This document shows, piece after piece, positions 39,086 through 48,464 of a DNA stretch of 64,000 nucleotides. Source of the DNA: an uncultured Porticoccus sp. (lineage in GTDB: Bacteria > Pseudomonadota > Gammaproteobacteria > Pseudomonadales > Porticoccaceae); assembly GCF_913061305.1 (NCBI RefSeq), contig NZ_CAJXST010000002.1, positions 124,001-188,000 of the forward strand, given 5' to 3'. The notes below the pieces were generated by a model, which was not told the DNA's origin, did no database searches, and saw only the letters and a list, made by a program, of their open reading frames with translations. The position numbers were made by a program, and so were the translations under genes. Every line of letters begins with the position of its first letter. The first letter of the stretch is position 1.

Positions 39086-39592
39086 ATGCCAATGATAAAT
39101 ATCATGCAATCTCGCGCCGGCTGGTATCTCCTGTCTGGAATGGTCATTCTGGTCGATCAGCTCACCAAATACTGGGCCTCGGCGTCGCTGGTCTATGGCC
39201 GGGCGGTGGAGATGCTGCCCATGCTGAACCTGACGCTGCTCCACAACCGGGGCGCTGCCTTCAGTTTTCTCAGTGAGGCAGGGGGATGGCAGCGCTGGTT
39301 TTTTACCGGTATCGCGCTGGCGGTGAGTATTTTTATTGGGCTTTGGATGACGCGCTTGCCCCGGGGGAAAACCCTGTTGGGCATTGCGCTGGCGTTGGTG
39401 CTCGGTGGTGCGCTTGGTAATTTACTGGATCGGGTGTTTCTCGGTTATGTGGTTGATTTTATCGACGTCTATTATTTGAATTATCACTGGCCCGCGTTCA
39501 ATGTGGCGGATTCTGCGATTACAGTGGGTGCCATACTGTTGATCATTGAAAGCCTTTGCCATCGCGACCAGTCACTTGAAGGAGAAAATTGA
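39086..39592 (+). CDS. lspA: Lipoprotein signal peptidase
   Basis: Inner-membrane aspartyl peptidase that cleaves prolipoprotein signal peptides. 168 residues from ATG 39086; ATGs at 39092 and 39104 are other possible starts. Four helices. The catalytic aspartates are in GGALGNLLDRVFLGYVVDFID and FNVADSAI; LLHNRGAAFSFL is also typical. Stop shares bases with the fkpB start (TGATG). Confidence 0.96.
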   Translation: MPMINIMQSRAGWYLLSGMVILVDQLTKYWASASLVYGRAVEMLPMLNLTLLHNRGAAFSFLSEAGGWQRWFFTGIALAVSIFIGLWMTRLPRGKTLLGIALALVLGGALGNLLDRVFLGYVVDFIDVYYLNYHWPAFNVADSAITVGAILLIIESLCHRDQSLEGEN

Positions 39593-40071
39593 TGGTTGAT
39601 ACCCATGAGACGGCACCTGTCACCATCGGGCCAGATACCAAGGTGACACTGCATTTTTCGCTGGCGCTGGAGGATGGTTCGGTGGTGGATTCCAACTTTT
39701 CCGGCAAGCCGGCGACTTTTGTGGTGGGCGATGGGAGTCTGCTGAATGGTTTTGAGTCTGCATTGTTTGGTCTGAGTGCCGGAGATGAAGTCGTGCTGGA
39801 GATCGGTCCGGAGCAGGGCTTTGGCCCCCACAATCCCAACAATATTCAGCGCTTTTCAAAAGGGGACTTTCTAAAGGGCGGGGCCGATGATGTCCAGCTG
39901 GAGCCGGGGCTGATGCTGTCATTTGCCGATGCCAGCCAGACCGAGTTGCCCGGTGTTGTGGTTGAGATAGATGAGGAGCATGTCATGGTGGACTTCAATC
40001 ACCCGCTCGCAGGCCATCAAATTACCTTCGCCGTAAAAATTCTTGATGTCATGCCGGCGGTGACCCACTAA
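39592..40071 (+). CDS. fkpB: FKBP-type peptidyl-prolyl isomerase, SlpA/FkpB
   Basis: Cytoplasmic 159-residue prolyl isomerase and chaperone. FKBP core with [51 protein letters not shown] and an inserted IF domain near GFGPHNPNN, then [18 protein letters not shown], typical of SlyD/SlpA. Start ATG 39592 has GGAG eight bases upstream. Coupled to lspA on one side and ispH on the other (TAATG at 40069). Confidence 0.95.
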   Translation: MVDTHETAPVTIGPDTKVTLHFSLALEDGSVVDSNFSGKPATFVVGDGSLLNGFESALFGLSAGDEVVLEIGPEQGFGPHNPNNIQRFSKGDFLKGGADDVQLEPGLMLSFADASQTELPGVVVEIDEEHVMVDFNHPLAGHQITFAVKILDVMPAVTH

Positions 40072-41003
40072 TGGAGGTCAAACTTGCCAATCCGCGTGGG
40101 TTTTGCGCTGGCGTTGATCGGGCCATTGATATTGTCAATCGTGCCCTGGATATCTTTGGTGCCCCTATCTATGTCCGTCACGAAGTGGTGCATAACAAGT
40201 TCGTGGTGGATACGCTCCGCGAGCGCGGCGCCATCTTTGTCGAGGAGCTCCATGAAGTGCCTGACAATGTGATTGTGGTTTTCAGTGCCCACGGCGTGCC
40301 CCAGTCTGTCAGGCAGGAGGCCGAGTTGCGGCAGTTGCGGGTCTTTGATGCGACCTGTCCGCTGGTGACAAAAGTGCATATGGAGGTGGTGCGCTACAGT
40401 CGTGAGGGCCGTGAGTGCGTCCTGATTGGCCATCAGGGCCACCCTGAAGTGGAAGGGACCATGGGGCAATATGATGACGTCAATGGTGGACATATCTACC
40501 TGGTGGAAAATGAGGCTGATGTCAGTCAACTTGACGTCAATGCACCGGACAATCTGGCCTACGTTACCCAGACAACGCTATCGGTTGATGATACAGCCAG
40601 GGTGATTGACGCGTTGCGGCAGCGTTTTCCCGCCATATCCGGCCCCAAAAAAGACGATATCTGCTATGCCACCCAGAATCGCCAGGATGCCGTCAAGCAG
40701 CTGGCGCTGGAGTGTGATCTGGTGCTGGTAGTCGGCTCGCCAAACAGTTCAAACTCCAACCGATTGCGGGAGCTTGCCGATCGGTGTGGTGCCGATGCCT
40801 ATTTGATTGATAGTGCGCTGGATATCAGGCCGAGCTGGCTGGTGGGCAAAAAAGCCATTGGCGTTACTGCCGGTGCTTCAGCTCCGGAAGTACTGGTTCG
40901 CGATGTCGTGAACAAACTTGAAGCATTGGGTGCACGCCCTCCGAAAGAGCTTCCCGGCGCCACTGAAAATATCAGTTTCTCGATGCCGAGAGAGCTTCGC
41001 TAG
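40071..41003 (+). CDS. ispH: 4-hydroxy-3-methylbut-2-enyl diphosphate reductase
   Basis: Last enzyme of the MEP isoprenoid pathway, with an iron-sulfur cluster. 310 residues. It begins [19 protein letters not shown], giving the first cluster cysteine; the others are in [11 protein letters not shown] and in [11 protein letters not shown] or [12 protein letters not shown] nearby. [14 protein letters not shown] contains substrate-binding histidine and glutamate. Last gene of the ileS-lspA-fkpB-ispH block, ending at a strong terminator. Confidence 0.97.
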   Translation: MEVKLANPRGFCAGVDRAIDIVNRALDIFGAPIYVRHEVVHNKFVVDTLRERGAIFVEELHEVPDNVIVVFSAHGVPQSVRQEAELRQLRVFDATCPLVTKVHMEVVRYSREGRECVLIGHQGHPEVEGTMGQYDDVNGGHIYLVENEADVSQLDVNAPDNLAYVTQTTLSVDDTARVIDALRQRFPAISGPKKDDICYATQNRQDAVKQLALECDLVLVVGSPNSSNSNRLRELADRCGADAYLIDSALDIRPSWLVGKKAIGVTAGASAPEVLVRDVVNKLEALGARPPKELPGATENISFSMPRELR

Positions 41004-41026
41004 ATAGCTAACTTATGATTTTAAGA

Positions 41027-41065
41027 CATAAAAAAACCGGACTATGTGTGTCCGGTTTTTTTATG
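41027..41065. terminator. Strong bidirectional terminator between ispH and pilE
   Basis: A 16-base perfect inverted repeat, CATAAAAAAACCGGAC (41027-41042) and its complement (41050-41065), around a seven-base loop. A-rich and T-rich arms serve both convergent genes. Confidence 0.9.
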
Positions 41066-41104
41066 TTGAACTGGCTGCCTGGTTTTTTGAACAGAAACCC
41101 GGCG

Positions 41105-41506
41105 CTAATCCTGCCAGCTGCCTGTTTTTTCGCCTCGGCTGGTGAGCCCCAGATTTCCTTCGACAGCCTGGCTTCCCTGTGCCGTCGCCACGACGTTAAT
41201 GCACTCATCTATTGGCAGTCCCCCTGCGCAAGCTGCCGCGCTGATCTGGTAGTGCCCGTTTTCAGAGGGAAGGTTGGTCGCCACCGCCATGCCTAGATCG
41301 GTTAGATCCGTGGTGTAGGTCAGGTTGTTGATAAAATGGCGCTCCTGGGCCTGCATCACCTTGTTAATCAGGGCAATGCCCTCGGTGCGGCGAGTTTCTC
41401 TGACAGTCTCCATATAAGACGGGTACGCAACCATCGCCAGCAATGCGATGATTGCCACCACAATCATGAGCTCAATTAAACTGAAACCCTCAATACGCTG
41501 TTTCAC
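41105..41506 (-). CDS. pilE: Type IV minor pilin PilE
   Basis: Type IVa minor pilin that primes pilus assembly. 133 residues from GTG 41506, which overlaps the pilY1 stop (TAGTG) and gives a seven-residue leader before the prepilin cleavage site G|FSLIELMIVVAIIALLAMVAYPSY, with Glu at +5. Later parts contain Cys pairs (AACAGGLPIDEC), the D-region disulfide. An in-frame TTG at 41524 is less likely. Last gene of the minor-pilin operon. Confidence 0.92.
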   Translation of the reverse strand: MKQRIEGFSLIELMIVVAIIALLAMVAYPSYMETVRETRRTEGIALINKVMQAQERHFINNLTYTTDLTDLGMAVATNLPSENGHYQISAAACAGGLPIDECINVVATAQGSQAVEGNLGLTSRGEKTGSWQD

Positions 41507-44500
41507 TATTGATTTTCCCGCCAATAGGTTCTGTAGATTTTGACTGTTGTCGGCAGTCCGTCGGGACAGTTTTCACCCTCACATTCTGTATCGGTAACTT
41601 TTTCAGTGCCCACATAGAATTCTATTGAGGTTTTACCATCTTCATCCGGCACAAACAGCGCGACTACCTCCGGCGGGTTACCCGGTTGCTTCAGGTTGAT
41701 GTACTGGCTGGATAGTACGGTTTTGCCAGTGACAAAGTTCATGGCATAGAGTCGTCCACCTCCGAGGTAACCGGCTCCACAGGTGGTGTCAACCTCTCCG
41801 GTTCCTTCCGGGAGATAAGAGGTGTAAATAGATGTGCCATCGATAGTCAGTGCGGGCCGCATGAATTTTTCACCCAGGTCGATAGCATCCTTGTAGAACC
41901 CGTTGGGTGCATTTGTCTGAGGATCGGCAGGGTCACTGTCGGGGCTGGTCATATCCAACAAATCATTGTTATCTATGCTGGTGTATACAACGTCGCCATC
42001 TTCGTCTTTGGGTGGACCGTACACACTGTATTCAAAGATTGCGTACAGTCTATCGTCTATTGCAGTATTTTTTGGGTGGGCCATATAGCCACTGCCAAAA
42101 GTCAGTACAAAGAAAGGTGCACGGCCTTTTTTCTGTGACAGGGATACCGTGGGCCCAACATAAAAACGGCGGAATTCCCCAGCTTCGGCAAGGTTCGCAA
42201 TCTTTCCACCCTGGGCGAGGTTGTTTGCCGAAGTCGTGGCACTATTAATATCAATGCGCCATACACTGCCTTGTATATCAACGCCAAAGATGATGTCGTC
42301 AATGCCGTCGCCATTCATGTCAGCCATGGTCAGATCGCCGGGCATGCTGTTGCTCATTGGCAGATCCAGGTTGTGAACATCCTCACTGGTATCGTTATTG
42401 CCGGCGGACCAGAGTTTTTGGCCTGTCAGGGCATCTACCATATAAATAGCGGCTCCCGTGTCACCACTTGTCGGAGTAGTTGCCGCATCGTGTGCTGTGT
42501 CATAGCCGCCACCGAACACAAGCACATCTCTGGTGGTGCAATTTTCGCCGTCCCCGTCACAACTCCAGTTTATCCGGCCACGCACGGGTTTTGACCAGGT
42601 TTGTCCCAGGTCGTGGAAACCGGCACTGCCACCAAAAATGGTCCACATGAGTTTCGGGTTGTTGGTGTTGGTAACGTCCATGGCGTAGTAGTTATCACCG
42701 CCGCGACGCATGCCAAAGTAGCTGTACACGTGGTCGCCATCTGAAGCATCAATAGTGATGTCATCGTCATCAGGATTTTCTTCGCGCCAGATTGTCATGG
42801 GACCATCGAGGCCATAGATTTTCGAGGCATCGGGGTCGTTAATGTAAGTGGCATGCTGTGTCTGCAACTGATCCTGGGGAACGAAAGCGAATAGTTCTCC
42901 ACCGTTGCCAGTGTCAATGGCATGGAAAGCGCCGTCGTTGGAGGTGAAAAACAGAACATCTTCTGTCGTGTTTTCTTCAGAGTTCCCGGAGTAGGTGACC
43001 ACTACTGGACGGTTGTGGAGGGCATCAGCCATGAAATGAGATGCATCCGACGTGTTGTTGTTGTCATTTTCATCGTTGACATCGACGCCGAGTATCCATT
43101 TTATGAGCTTGTCACGCTCAGCCTGACTGGCATCATCACTCAGACCATAGAACTCATTGGTAATCGTATCGTTGTCGAGAGTGATAATATTTTCTGCGGA
43201 GTTAAGCACAATATTATTTGTGCTGGCATCTCCCGATACGGTGTAAACAAGCCGGCTATTAGTGAGCTCGTTGGCGGCCCCACCTTTTTTTACTGCATTG
43301 CCGTCGGTATTTTGGCTCCAGTAGCTGATAGCGTTGGAATGAAAATAGCCAGTATCCGGGTTGATCGCAATGGAGTCGTCTGAGCCGACAATGTCGCCAT
43401 CTGTATTGATTTTGTACTTCTTGATATTGCCGTGCCAGCGAGGATAGATATTTGGCTCAAAAATGGCAAAATAGAGTGAATCCTGATGCTGGAGCCGGTT
43501 GAAGGCGTTCACTGATACTGCCGGTGCAGTGAATGTCGTAGACGTTGACAGAATATCCAGAATGATTTTGTTAAATGCCGTCTTTAGCTGCTCGGAAGAG
43601 CTGGCCGTCAGATACTGTCCTTCCCCCTTTTCTGCCGTTGTCTTGAGCAACTCCATTTCGTAGCCAAAATCGAAGGCGATGGTATAGGTTCTGACACTTT
43701 GGGTGCCGTCCAGCGTCTCGTTATAGTCATGGTTGGCCATATACTCGGCCATTTCATCGAGACAGGTGCGGTCCGAAGTCCGGGCATCGTCAGAGTGGGA
43801 GCAGCTATTACCGGTCATGTTCGAGACAGTGTTGTCCCGGCCATTATCTTCATAAGGTGTCCCATCGGTGAGCAGCACCACATAGTTGCTCTGGCAGGAG
43901 CTTTCGCCGATGGGGGAGTTGTAATAGCCGTTGGTAACTGCAGCGGGGTCGCGGTTCCAGGAAGTCCCGTAATCGACCGAATCGCCCTTGAAGTACCGGT
44001 GGGCCTCCCAGAGGGTTTCATTCAGCGGGGTCCAGTCGTCCGCAGGAATATCGTTGATTTTGTCAATAATGGCGTCGCGGTCATCTTCAATATCTGAAAA
44101 ATGATGCAGCACATAGCCACCATTGCGGTAATTAAAGCGCATCAAGCCGAAATTCAGGCCGGTAAAATTGCTGACCAGGTCGGTACCCGCTTCCTTCATG
44201 ATATCGAGTTTCCTGCGATATTCAGACGGGTTGGCTTGCAGGTACTCGTGATAATTGGCTGAAACGTAGAGTCTGCGATCGGTAATGCCGTTCTGGTTCC
44301 AGTTGATCTGGTTGCTGGTGGAGTAGGGGCCGTTATTGCCGTCTCTGGCGTAACGGTCAGAGGAGCTGCTGTCGATGCCGTGTACCCCGGCATCATCCCG
44401 GCACTCTACGGTTTTGTTGGAATTGGTGACATCGCGCCAGTAGTTCACCGAGACAGTTTCACAGGTTCTCCACCACCACCACCCGGTACACTGTTCTACT

Positions 44501-44889
44501 GTACTCTCGTGCCATTCGGCAACCCGTTTTCCCGCATAAACAGGAAGGTCGGGTGAGTCCGCCATGTGGTCTGTCATTGCTTTACAGCTGTTTCTGCCGG
44601 GATCTATGCTGACGTTGCGGTAGCTATAGTTTTCGTTGTGAACATATATCGTGCCGTCACCCAGACCGCCGTAGTCATGGTCGGGATCGTAGGGTGGCTG
44701 GGTGAGAATTTCGTCATCCATACTGCCGGAGGAGTCAAAAATAAACAGCACGTTGGGCTGGAATTCTTCGGTCTCGGATAAAATTTCTTCGCTGAAGAAT
44801 ATTTCTATATCGTCTGCCGGCAGTTGGTTGGAAACAGAGATGCCGGCAAGTAGCGGCAGGCCAAAGAGAATAAATTTGCTGAGTTTCAT
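41506..44889 (-). CDS. pilY1: Type IV pilus tip adhesin PilY1
   Basis: Pilus-tip and surface-sensing protein, 1127 residues, exported by a signal peptide (MKLSKFILFGLPLLAGISVS). The N-terminal von Willebrand A-like domain has a MIDAS start at residue 52 (FIFDSSGSMDD). The C-terminal third is a beta-propeller of the PilY1 type, with a calcium loop near residue 855 (DMNGDGIDDIIFGVD) and WRIDINS. The family is about 1000 to 1200 residues. It starts in an ATGA overlap with the small exported protein upstream. The central region is unusually rich in Asn, Asp, Ser and Thr. Confidence 0.94.
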   Translation of the reverse strand: MKLSKFILFGLPLLAGISVSNQLPADDIEIFFSEEILSETEEFQPNVLFIFDSSGSMDDEILTQPPYDPDHDYGGLGDGTIYVHNENYSYRNVSIDPGRNSCKAMTDHMADSPDLPVYAGKRVAEWHESTVEQCTGWWWWRTCETVSVNYWRDVTNSNKTVECRDDAGVHGIDSSSSDRYARDGNNGPYSTSNQINWNQNGITDRRLYVSANYHEYLQANPSEYRRKLDIMKEAGTDLVSNFTGLNFGLMRFNYRNGGYVLHHFSDIEDDRDAIIDKINDIPADDWTPLNETLWEAHRYFKGDSVDYGTSWNRDPAAVTNGYYNSPIGESSCQSNYVVLLTDGTPYEDNGRDNTVSNMTGNSCSHSDDARTSDRTCLDEMAEYMANHDYNETLDGTQSVRTYTIAFDFGYEMELLKTTAEKGEGQYLTASSSEQLKTAFNKIILDILSTSTTFTAPAVSVNAFNRLQHQDSLYFAIFEPNIYPRWHGNIKKYKINTDGDIVGSDDSIAINPDTGYFHSNAISYWSQNTDGNAVKKGGAANELTNSRLVYTVSGDASTNNIVLNSAENIITLDNDTITNEFYGLSDDASQAERDKLIKWILGVDVNDENDNNNTSDASHFMADALHNRPVVVTYSGNSEENTTEDVLFFTSNDGAFHAIDTGNGGELFAFVPQDQLQTQHATYINDPDASKIYGLDGPMTIWREENPDDDDITIDASDGDHVYSYFGMRRGGDNYYAMDVTNTNNPKLMWTIFGGSAGFHDLGQTWSKPVRGRINWSCDGDGENCTTRDVLVFGGGYDTAHDAATTPTSGDTGAAIYMVDALTGQKLWSAGNNDTSEDVHNLDLPMSNSMPGDLTMADMNGDGIDDIIFGVDIQGSVWRIDINSATTSANNLAQGGKIANLAEAGEFRRFYVGPTVSLSQKKGRAPFFVLTFGSGYMAHPKNTAIDDRLYAIFEYSVYGPPKDEDGDVVYTSIDNNDLLDMTSPDSDPADPQTNAPNGFYKDAIDLGEKFMRPALTIDGTSIYTSYLPEGTGEVDTTCGAGYLGGGRLYAMNFVTGKTVLSSQYINLKQPGNPPEVVALFVPDEDGKTSIEFYVGTEKVTDTECEGENCPDGLPTTVKIYRTYWRENQ

Positions 44890-45266
44890 TCTGCTACCCT
44901 CTCTCTGGGAATAATTTTGATTTTTACTACGTGGTCGTCTTCCTTGCGGTAGGTAAAACTGGCGTGGTAGCCGCTCCAGGTCTGTAATTCGGTAATGGGG
45001 CGCTCTGCACCAAACGCGTTAATGAAGGTTGTTGTGCTGTCGAATGTGTAATGTTTCGGCTCGCAATCGATTGAACACTGGACCGGTGAAGATATCACTG
45101 TGCCCATCCCCTGAACGCCGTCAGTGGTTTTGATCTCAATTCTGGCTATTTCGATAGTGCGAACGAGCTCGATCATGATTGGTCCGAAGGCCAGTGCCGT
45201 ATTGGCGGTAAGCAGCATGCCAAAGACTGCACCGATCAAAGGTAAAAAATATTTTTTAATGTCCAT
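44886..45266 (-). CDS. Unrecognised exported 126-residue protein between pilX and pilY1
   Basis: I do not recognise this family. An N-terminal signal peptide (KKYFLPLIGAVFGMLLTANTALAFG) predicts export; the mature part is about 100 residues and mainly beta-like, with two cysteines close together (SPVQCSIDCEPKHY), probably a disulfide. There is no prepilin motif, so it is not a pilin. Its stop overlaps the pilY1 start (ATGA), and it lies 21 bases after pilX. Such tight coupling suggests a job with PilY1, for example folding, stability or tip assembly; that is inference only. Confidence 0.8.
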   Translation of the reverse strand: MDIKKYFLPLIGAVFGMLLTANTALAFGPIMIELVRTIEIARIEIKTTDGVQGMGTVISSPVQCSIDCEPKHYTFDSTTTFINAFGAERPITELQTWSGYHASFTYRKEDDHVVKIKIIPRERVAE

Positions 45267-45287
45267 AGCGATAGACCTTTTTCCAGG

Positions 45288-45803
45288 TTATTCAGTGGGT
45301 GCAAGTCGGACGATGCCGCTCGTCTGACTTGAACCAACACCGGTGTTATCCAGTTCGACAATGCTGTTAAGTTCAAAATAATAGGCACTATTGCTCGTGG
45401 CGGAACCAATGGTTGTTCCGGTAATTTGCCCCAACCCCTCTTCCAGATAAACAACGGATGCTGTTTGATCAAAAGGATTGTCGGCCGATGTCTGGGTTAA
45501 ATCGGCCGCAGGAATTGTTGCCTGCCCTGTACTCAGGGCCTCGGTGAGAATGTCTTCACTGTTTTCATCAACCATTTTTCGATATTGACCATTCAGTTCA
45601 CTCAGTGCCGTGTTGAAGGCGTTTAAACGTAGCTGGCTATTGCGAACCATATTTGATTGAAAGCTGATATCGGTGGTGGTCCCTATACCAATAATAGTCA
45701 ATATGGTGAGCATCACCAGACAGACGATCAGTACGGCGCCGCCCTGTTTGCGATCGGGAGCAGGTGTGCTGCTCCGTGTAGTCACTACCCTATTTTTCTG
45801 CAT
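45288..45803 (-). CDS. pilX: Type IV minor pilin PilX
   Basis: 171-residue minor pilin that helps prime the pilus and carry PilY1. A basic leader (about 22 residues) ends in GG before the hydrophobic helix AVLIVCLVMLTILTIIGIGTTTDISFQSNM, the PilX N-terminal pattern, which often lacks the usual Glu5. Start overlaps the end of pilW by 14 bases. Confidence 0.88.
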   Translation of the reverse strand: MQKNRVVTTRSSTPAPDRKQGGAVLIVCLVMLTILTIIGIGTTTDISFQSNMVRNSQLRLNAFNTALSELNGQYRKMVDENSEDILTEALSTGQATIPAADLTQTSADNPFDQTASVVYLEEGLGQITGTTIGSATSNSAYYFELNSIVELDNTGVGSSQTSGIVRLAPTE

Positions 45804-46566
45804 TGTTGTAGATCACGTTGTTTAAAGTGATGGTGGTACTGTATACCTGCCGCTCGTGTTTGTCGGTCAGAGCGAAAGGACCGGCATCCAGCAACGTAAA
45901 GGTGCGTGTTTCGAGATTTCCGGAACCGATTTCCTGACCATTGTTAACCAGCACCGCGACTCGAACAGCGCTCACGGCTGCCCAGTCGTCGACATCGTCG
46001 GCGGAAACGTAGGAAAAGCTGCCACCCCCGGCTAATTCCACACGGTAGAGAATGTGCAAACTTTCCACGCCATCGACCAGGGGTTGGCCAACACCAATCC
46101 AGCTGTTGCTCTCGAGGTTAAATCCGCGACAGTTGAGGGCGCTGACGCCATCGACGGTATTCAGGTAAAAGACGTTGGCGATTATGTCATCCGGGCCGAC
46201 AGTGTTGTCAGCGCAGTCGCGGTCATTCTCCGGGTTGTAAACAGCCGCAATCTGATCGCCGGCAAGCACGGTGGCGTTTTCAGTACAGGCGTTGTTTCCT
46301 GCACAGTCTTGAGTGAGAAATGTCCGGTTTTCCACGACTTCTACATCGTTGGTCTGATAATAGGCTTTGCTGATTTCGCGGCTCAGAAAATCCAGCGCAA
46401 ACCGGCCATTTTCCTGAACTCTGGACTGACTATCGGTGGTGTCATAGAGCTGCTGGGAGGCGAGCATCATCTGCAGGGCTCCAACCGTAAGCAGCAGGCC
46501 CAGCGCCATTGCCACCAGTAGTTCTACCATGGAAAGGCCGTATTGTCGGGTTCTATCAGCGCTCAT
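45790..46566 (-). CDS. pilW: Type IV minor pilin PilW
   Basis: 258 residues. Cleavage site G|LSMVELLVAMALGLLLTVGALQMML with Glu at +5, then SQQLYDTTDSQSRVQENGRFALDFLSREI, the conserved PilW stretch. Cysteines in the middle (TQDCAGNNACTEN, NDRDCADN) may form disulfides. Coupled by ATGA with pilV. Confidence 0.92.
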   Translation of the reverse strand: MSADRTRQYGLSMVELLVAMALGLLLTVGALQMMLASQQLYDTTDSQSRVQENGRFALDFLSREISKAYYQTNDVEVVENRTFLTQDCAGNNACTENATVLAGDQIAAVYNPENDRDCADNTVGPDDIIANVFYLNTVDGVSALNCRGFNLESNSWIGVGQPLVDGVESLHILYRVELAGGGSFSYVSADDVDDWAAVSAVRVAVLVNNGQEIGSGNLETRTFTLLDAGPFALTDKHERQVYSTTITLNNVIYNNAEK

Positions 46567-47114
46567 GGTCTGAATACCTGAATAAACTGCTGCCTGATCA
46601 AAGCCTCTCGAGCATCCTCGTCATCGGTAATATCCTGAGTGTCATCGGCCACTGCCTTTGAGCTCCATTGCAGCGTTAGTTGATAATCGGAATCTGCTGG
46701 GCAACCAGCGGCTATGCACGATATGGACGCGGTAAGGTTCAGCGGCGAACTGCCACTGCTGCAAAAGGTTTCCCATATATCAAATGTGGCCATTTGCGTG
46801 GCGTCACAGCCCTCGGCATCCGTGGTGGTATCGGCACAATAGGGGTCTGGTGCGCTGTCGCAGTCTGCAGTGAAGTCGTTGACCAAGTAACCGCCGGCTT
46901 CTCTTCCCAATTCATTGGCCTGAATTCGGGCGACGAGTTCCTGGGCGGCCCAAACGGCCTGACTGCGTTGAGAGGAATCAAAATTTTCCTTGATCGCCTG
47001 GTATTGCAGCGATGCAATACCCTGCAGGCCGATGCTGAATACCAGCAATGCTATAAGTACCTCAATGAGAGAGGCGCCTGAGTGGAATTTATTGTAACCG
47101 GGGGTTTTTTTCAT
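46563..47114 (-). CDS. pilV: Type IV minor pilin PilV
   Basis: About 183 residues. Cleavage site G|ASLIEVLIALLVFSIGLQGIASLQ, then SQAVWAAQELVARIQANE, as in PilV. ATG 47114 makes an ATGA overlap with the upstream pseudopilin, preferred over GTG 47123. Several cysteines (CDSAPDPYCADTT, CDATQ, SISCIAAGC) suggest disulfides in the globular part. Confidence 0.9.
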   Translation of the reverse strand: MKKTPGYNKFHSGASLIEVLIALLVFSIGLQGIASLQYQAIKENFDSSQRSQAVWAAQELVARIQANELGREAGGYLVNDFTADCDSAPDPYCADTTTDAEGCDATQMATFDIWETFCSSGSSPLNLTASISCIAAGCPADSDYQLTLQWSSKAVADDTQDITDDEDAREALIRQQFIQVFRP

Positions 47115-47650
47115 AATGTGCACGATGGTAAAGGGTTGGTTTCGGTTCCCTTCAAAATACTTGTTCTTCCTACCAGGTTGACAGTAATAGAGCTGCCGCC
47201 TTCCTCTTCCGTGCTGTCACAGAGGACTATTTCCACAGGGTTGTTGCCTTCATTGAGCAGTCCACCACTGGTAAAACTTATGTAGGCAGCGGCATTGGTG
47301 CTGGTGCTGGCTGTGATTCCACCCATGGAGAATTCCAGGTCTTTGATCAGGGTGTCATTTGCTGCGGAGTAGGCCGTGTTGCCACCAACGTCCGTATCGG
47401 TATACATCGTCAGCCCTTCGGTCCAGCCCCCGGCTTTGGAGGCGAGGGTAATGACACTCTGGCGGCTGACGGCTTCGTTGCGAGCCTGTTTCAGTATCCC
47501 TGCCAAATTCATGGTGGCTGTGTCCATGCGTGTACTGACGACCCAGTTGTTAAAACTGGGGATGCCTACCCCAAGAAGCACTACCAGGACCACTAATGTG
47601 ACCATTAGCTCTATCAGCGTAAATCCTCTTTGGTCCCAAGCGTTTTTCAC
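47111..47650 (-). CDS. GspH/FimT-type pseudopilin (FimU-like)
   Basis: Minor pilin with cleavage site G|FTLIELMVTLVVLVVLLGVGIPSFNNWV, then LAGILKQARNEAVSRQSVITL, the GspH/FimT domain. Start GTG 47650 gives a short leader (VKNAWDQRG), typical of the family; an ATG at 47713 would add 21 residues without a ribosome-binding site. By position ahead of pilVWX it corresponds to FimU of Pseudomonas. Confidence 0.87.
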   Translation of the reverse strand: MKNAWDQRGFTLIELMVTLVVLVVLLGVGIPSFNNWVVSTRMDTATMNLAGILKQARNEAVSRQSVITLASKAGGWTEGLTMYTDTDVGGNTAYSAANDTLIKDLEFSMGGITASTSTNAAAYISFTSGGLLNEGNNPVEIVLCDSTEEEGGSSITVNLVGRTSILKGTETNPLPSCTL

Positions 47651-47815
47651 GTACGCGTTGCCTTCTTTGTTTGCCGCATGGCTGTTACTGAAAATACTTA
47701 TACCCATCATCAATATGGTTGTGTTGTTGACAGCGGGTCAATGCCTTGCTGACAAGCGGTTTTATCGGTTAGATCGACGGTTGAGTGGGGAGATTATTTA
47801 GAAATAACCGGTTAT

Positions 47816-48322
47816 TCAGCAATCGGGTTGTCTTATTCGGACTCTGCCTGTTTTCGCCACAGAAGCTGCAAATTGATAGGGGTTTTCTGTCTTATCCGGG
47901 CAGTAATGAAATGTACCATTCAGCGAGTTAGTGAGTCCCAAAGGATTAAACTGGAGATACGGCTTTTTTCTGAATGAGCGCCAGCTTAAAAATCGGGCAG
48001 CGTCATCCAGCACAATGTATTTCACGATTTGGTCATCACCGTTCACCGAACCATTGCGGTTATTATCGATAAAAACCAACAAGTCCGGACCCCACTCTGC
48101 TGAGCAGTTGTCGATACCCGGGCAGAGCGTGATGGTTTTCTGCATACTGACCGATTGGGCGCGAGAAAACTGAATGCTATGAATAAGCGAGTACTGCAGG
48201 GCAGTTGATTTCTGATACTGTATCCAGAGAGACATCGCCGGGACGCCCACTATCAGTAGTACGCTTAATAAAGCCGAGATGATCAATAACTCTAACAGAG
48301 TAAATCCATTTACCCGTGGCAT
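47816..48322 (-). CDS. fimT: GspH/FimT-type pseudopilin FimT
   Basis: 168 residues. Cleavage site G|FTLLELLIISALLSVLLIVGVPAMSLWI. The domain includes SIQFSRAQSVSMQKTITLC and a Cys pair (LCPGIDNC), plus DNNRNGSVNGDDQIV. ATG 48322 is preceded by AGGAAAAGGA; an ATG 30 bases further up is less likely. A second FimT/GspH protein in one cluster is common. The 165-base gap before the next pseudopilin holds no gene I can see. Confidence 0.88.
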   Translation of the reverse strand: MPRVNGFTLLELLIISALLSVLLIVGVPAMSLWIQYQKSTALQYSLIHSIQFSRAQSVSMQKTITLCPGIDNCSAEWGPDLLVFIDNNRNGSVNGDDQIVKYIVLDDAARFLSWRSFRKKPYLQFNPLGLTNSLNGTFHYCPDKTENPYQFAASVAKTGRVRIRQPDC

Positions 48323-48464
48323 TTGAAAATCCTTTTCCTGTGTCGCTTTCACCCATTCCTTTGAGTGTCAAAACTTACACTAGACTATAGTCGCAAAATG
48401 GATTTTTACGCAATGCTGTCCTCTACTTGAAATTAAACCTTTTCTGGTATTGCTTTGTGCGGTT

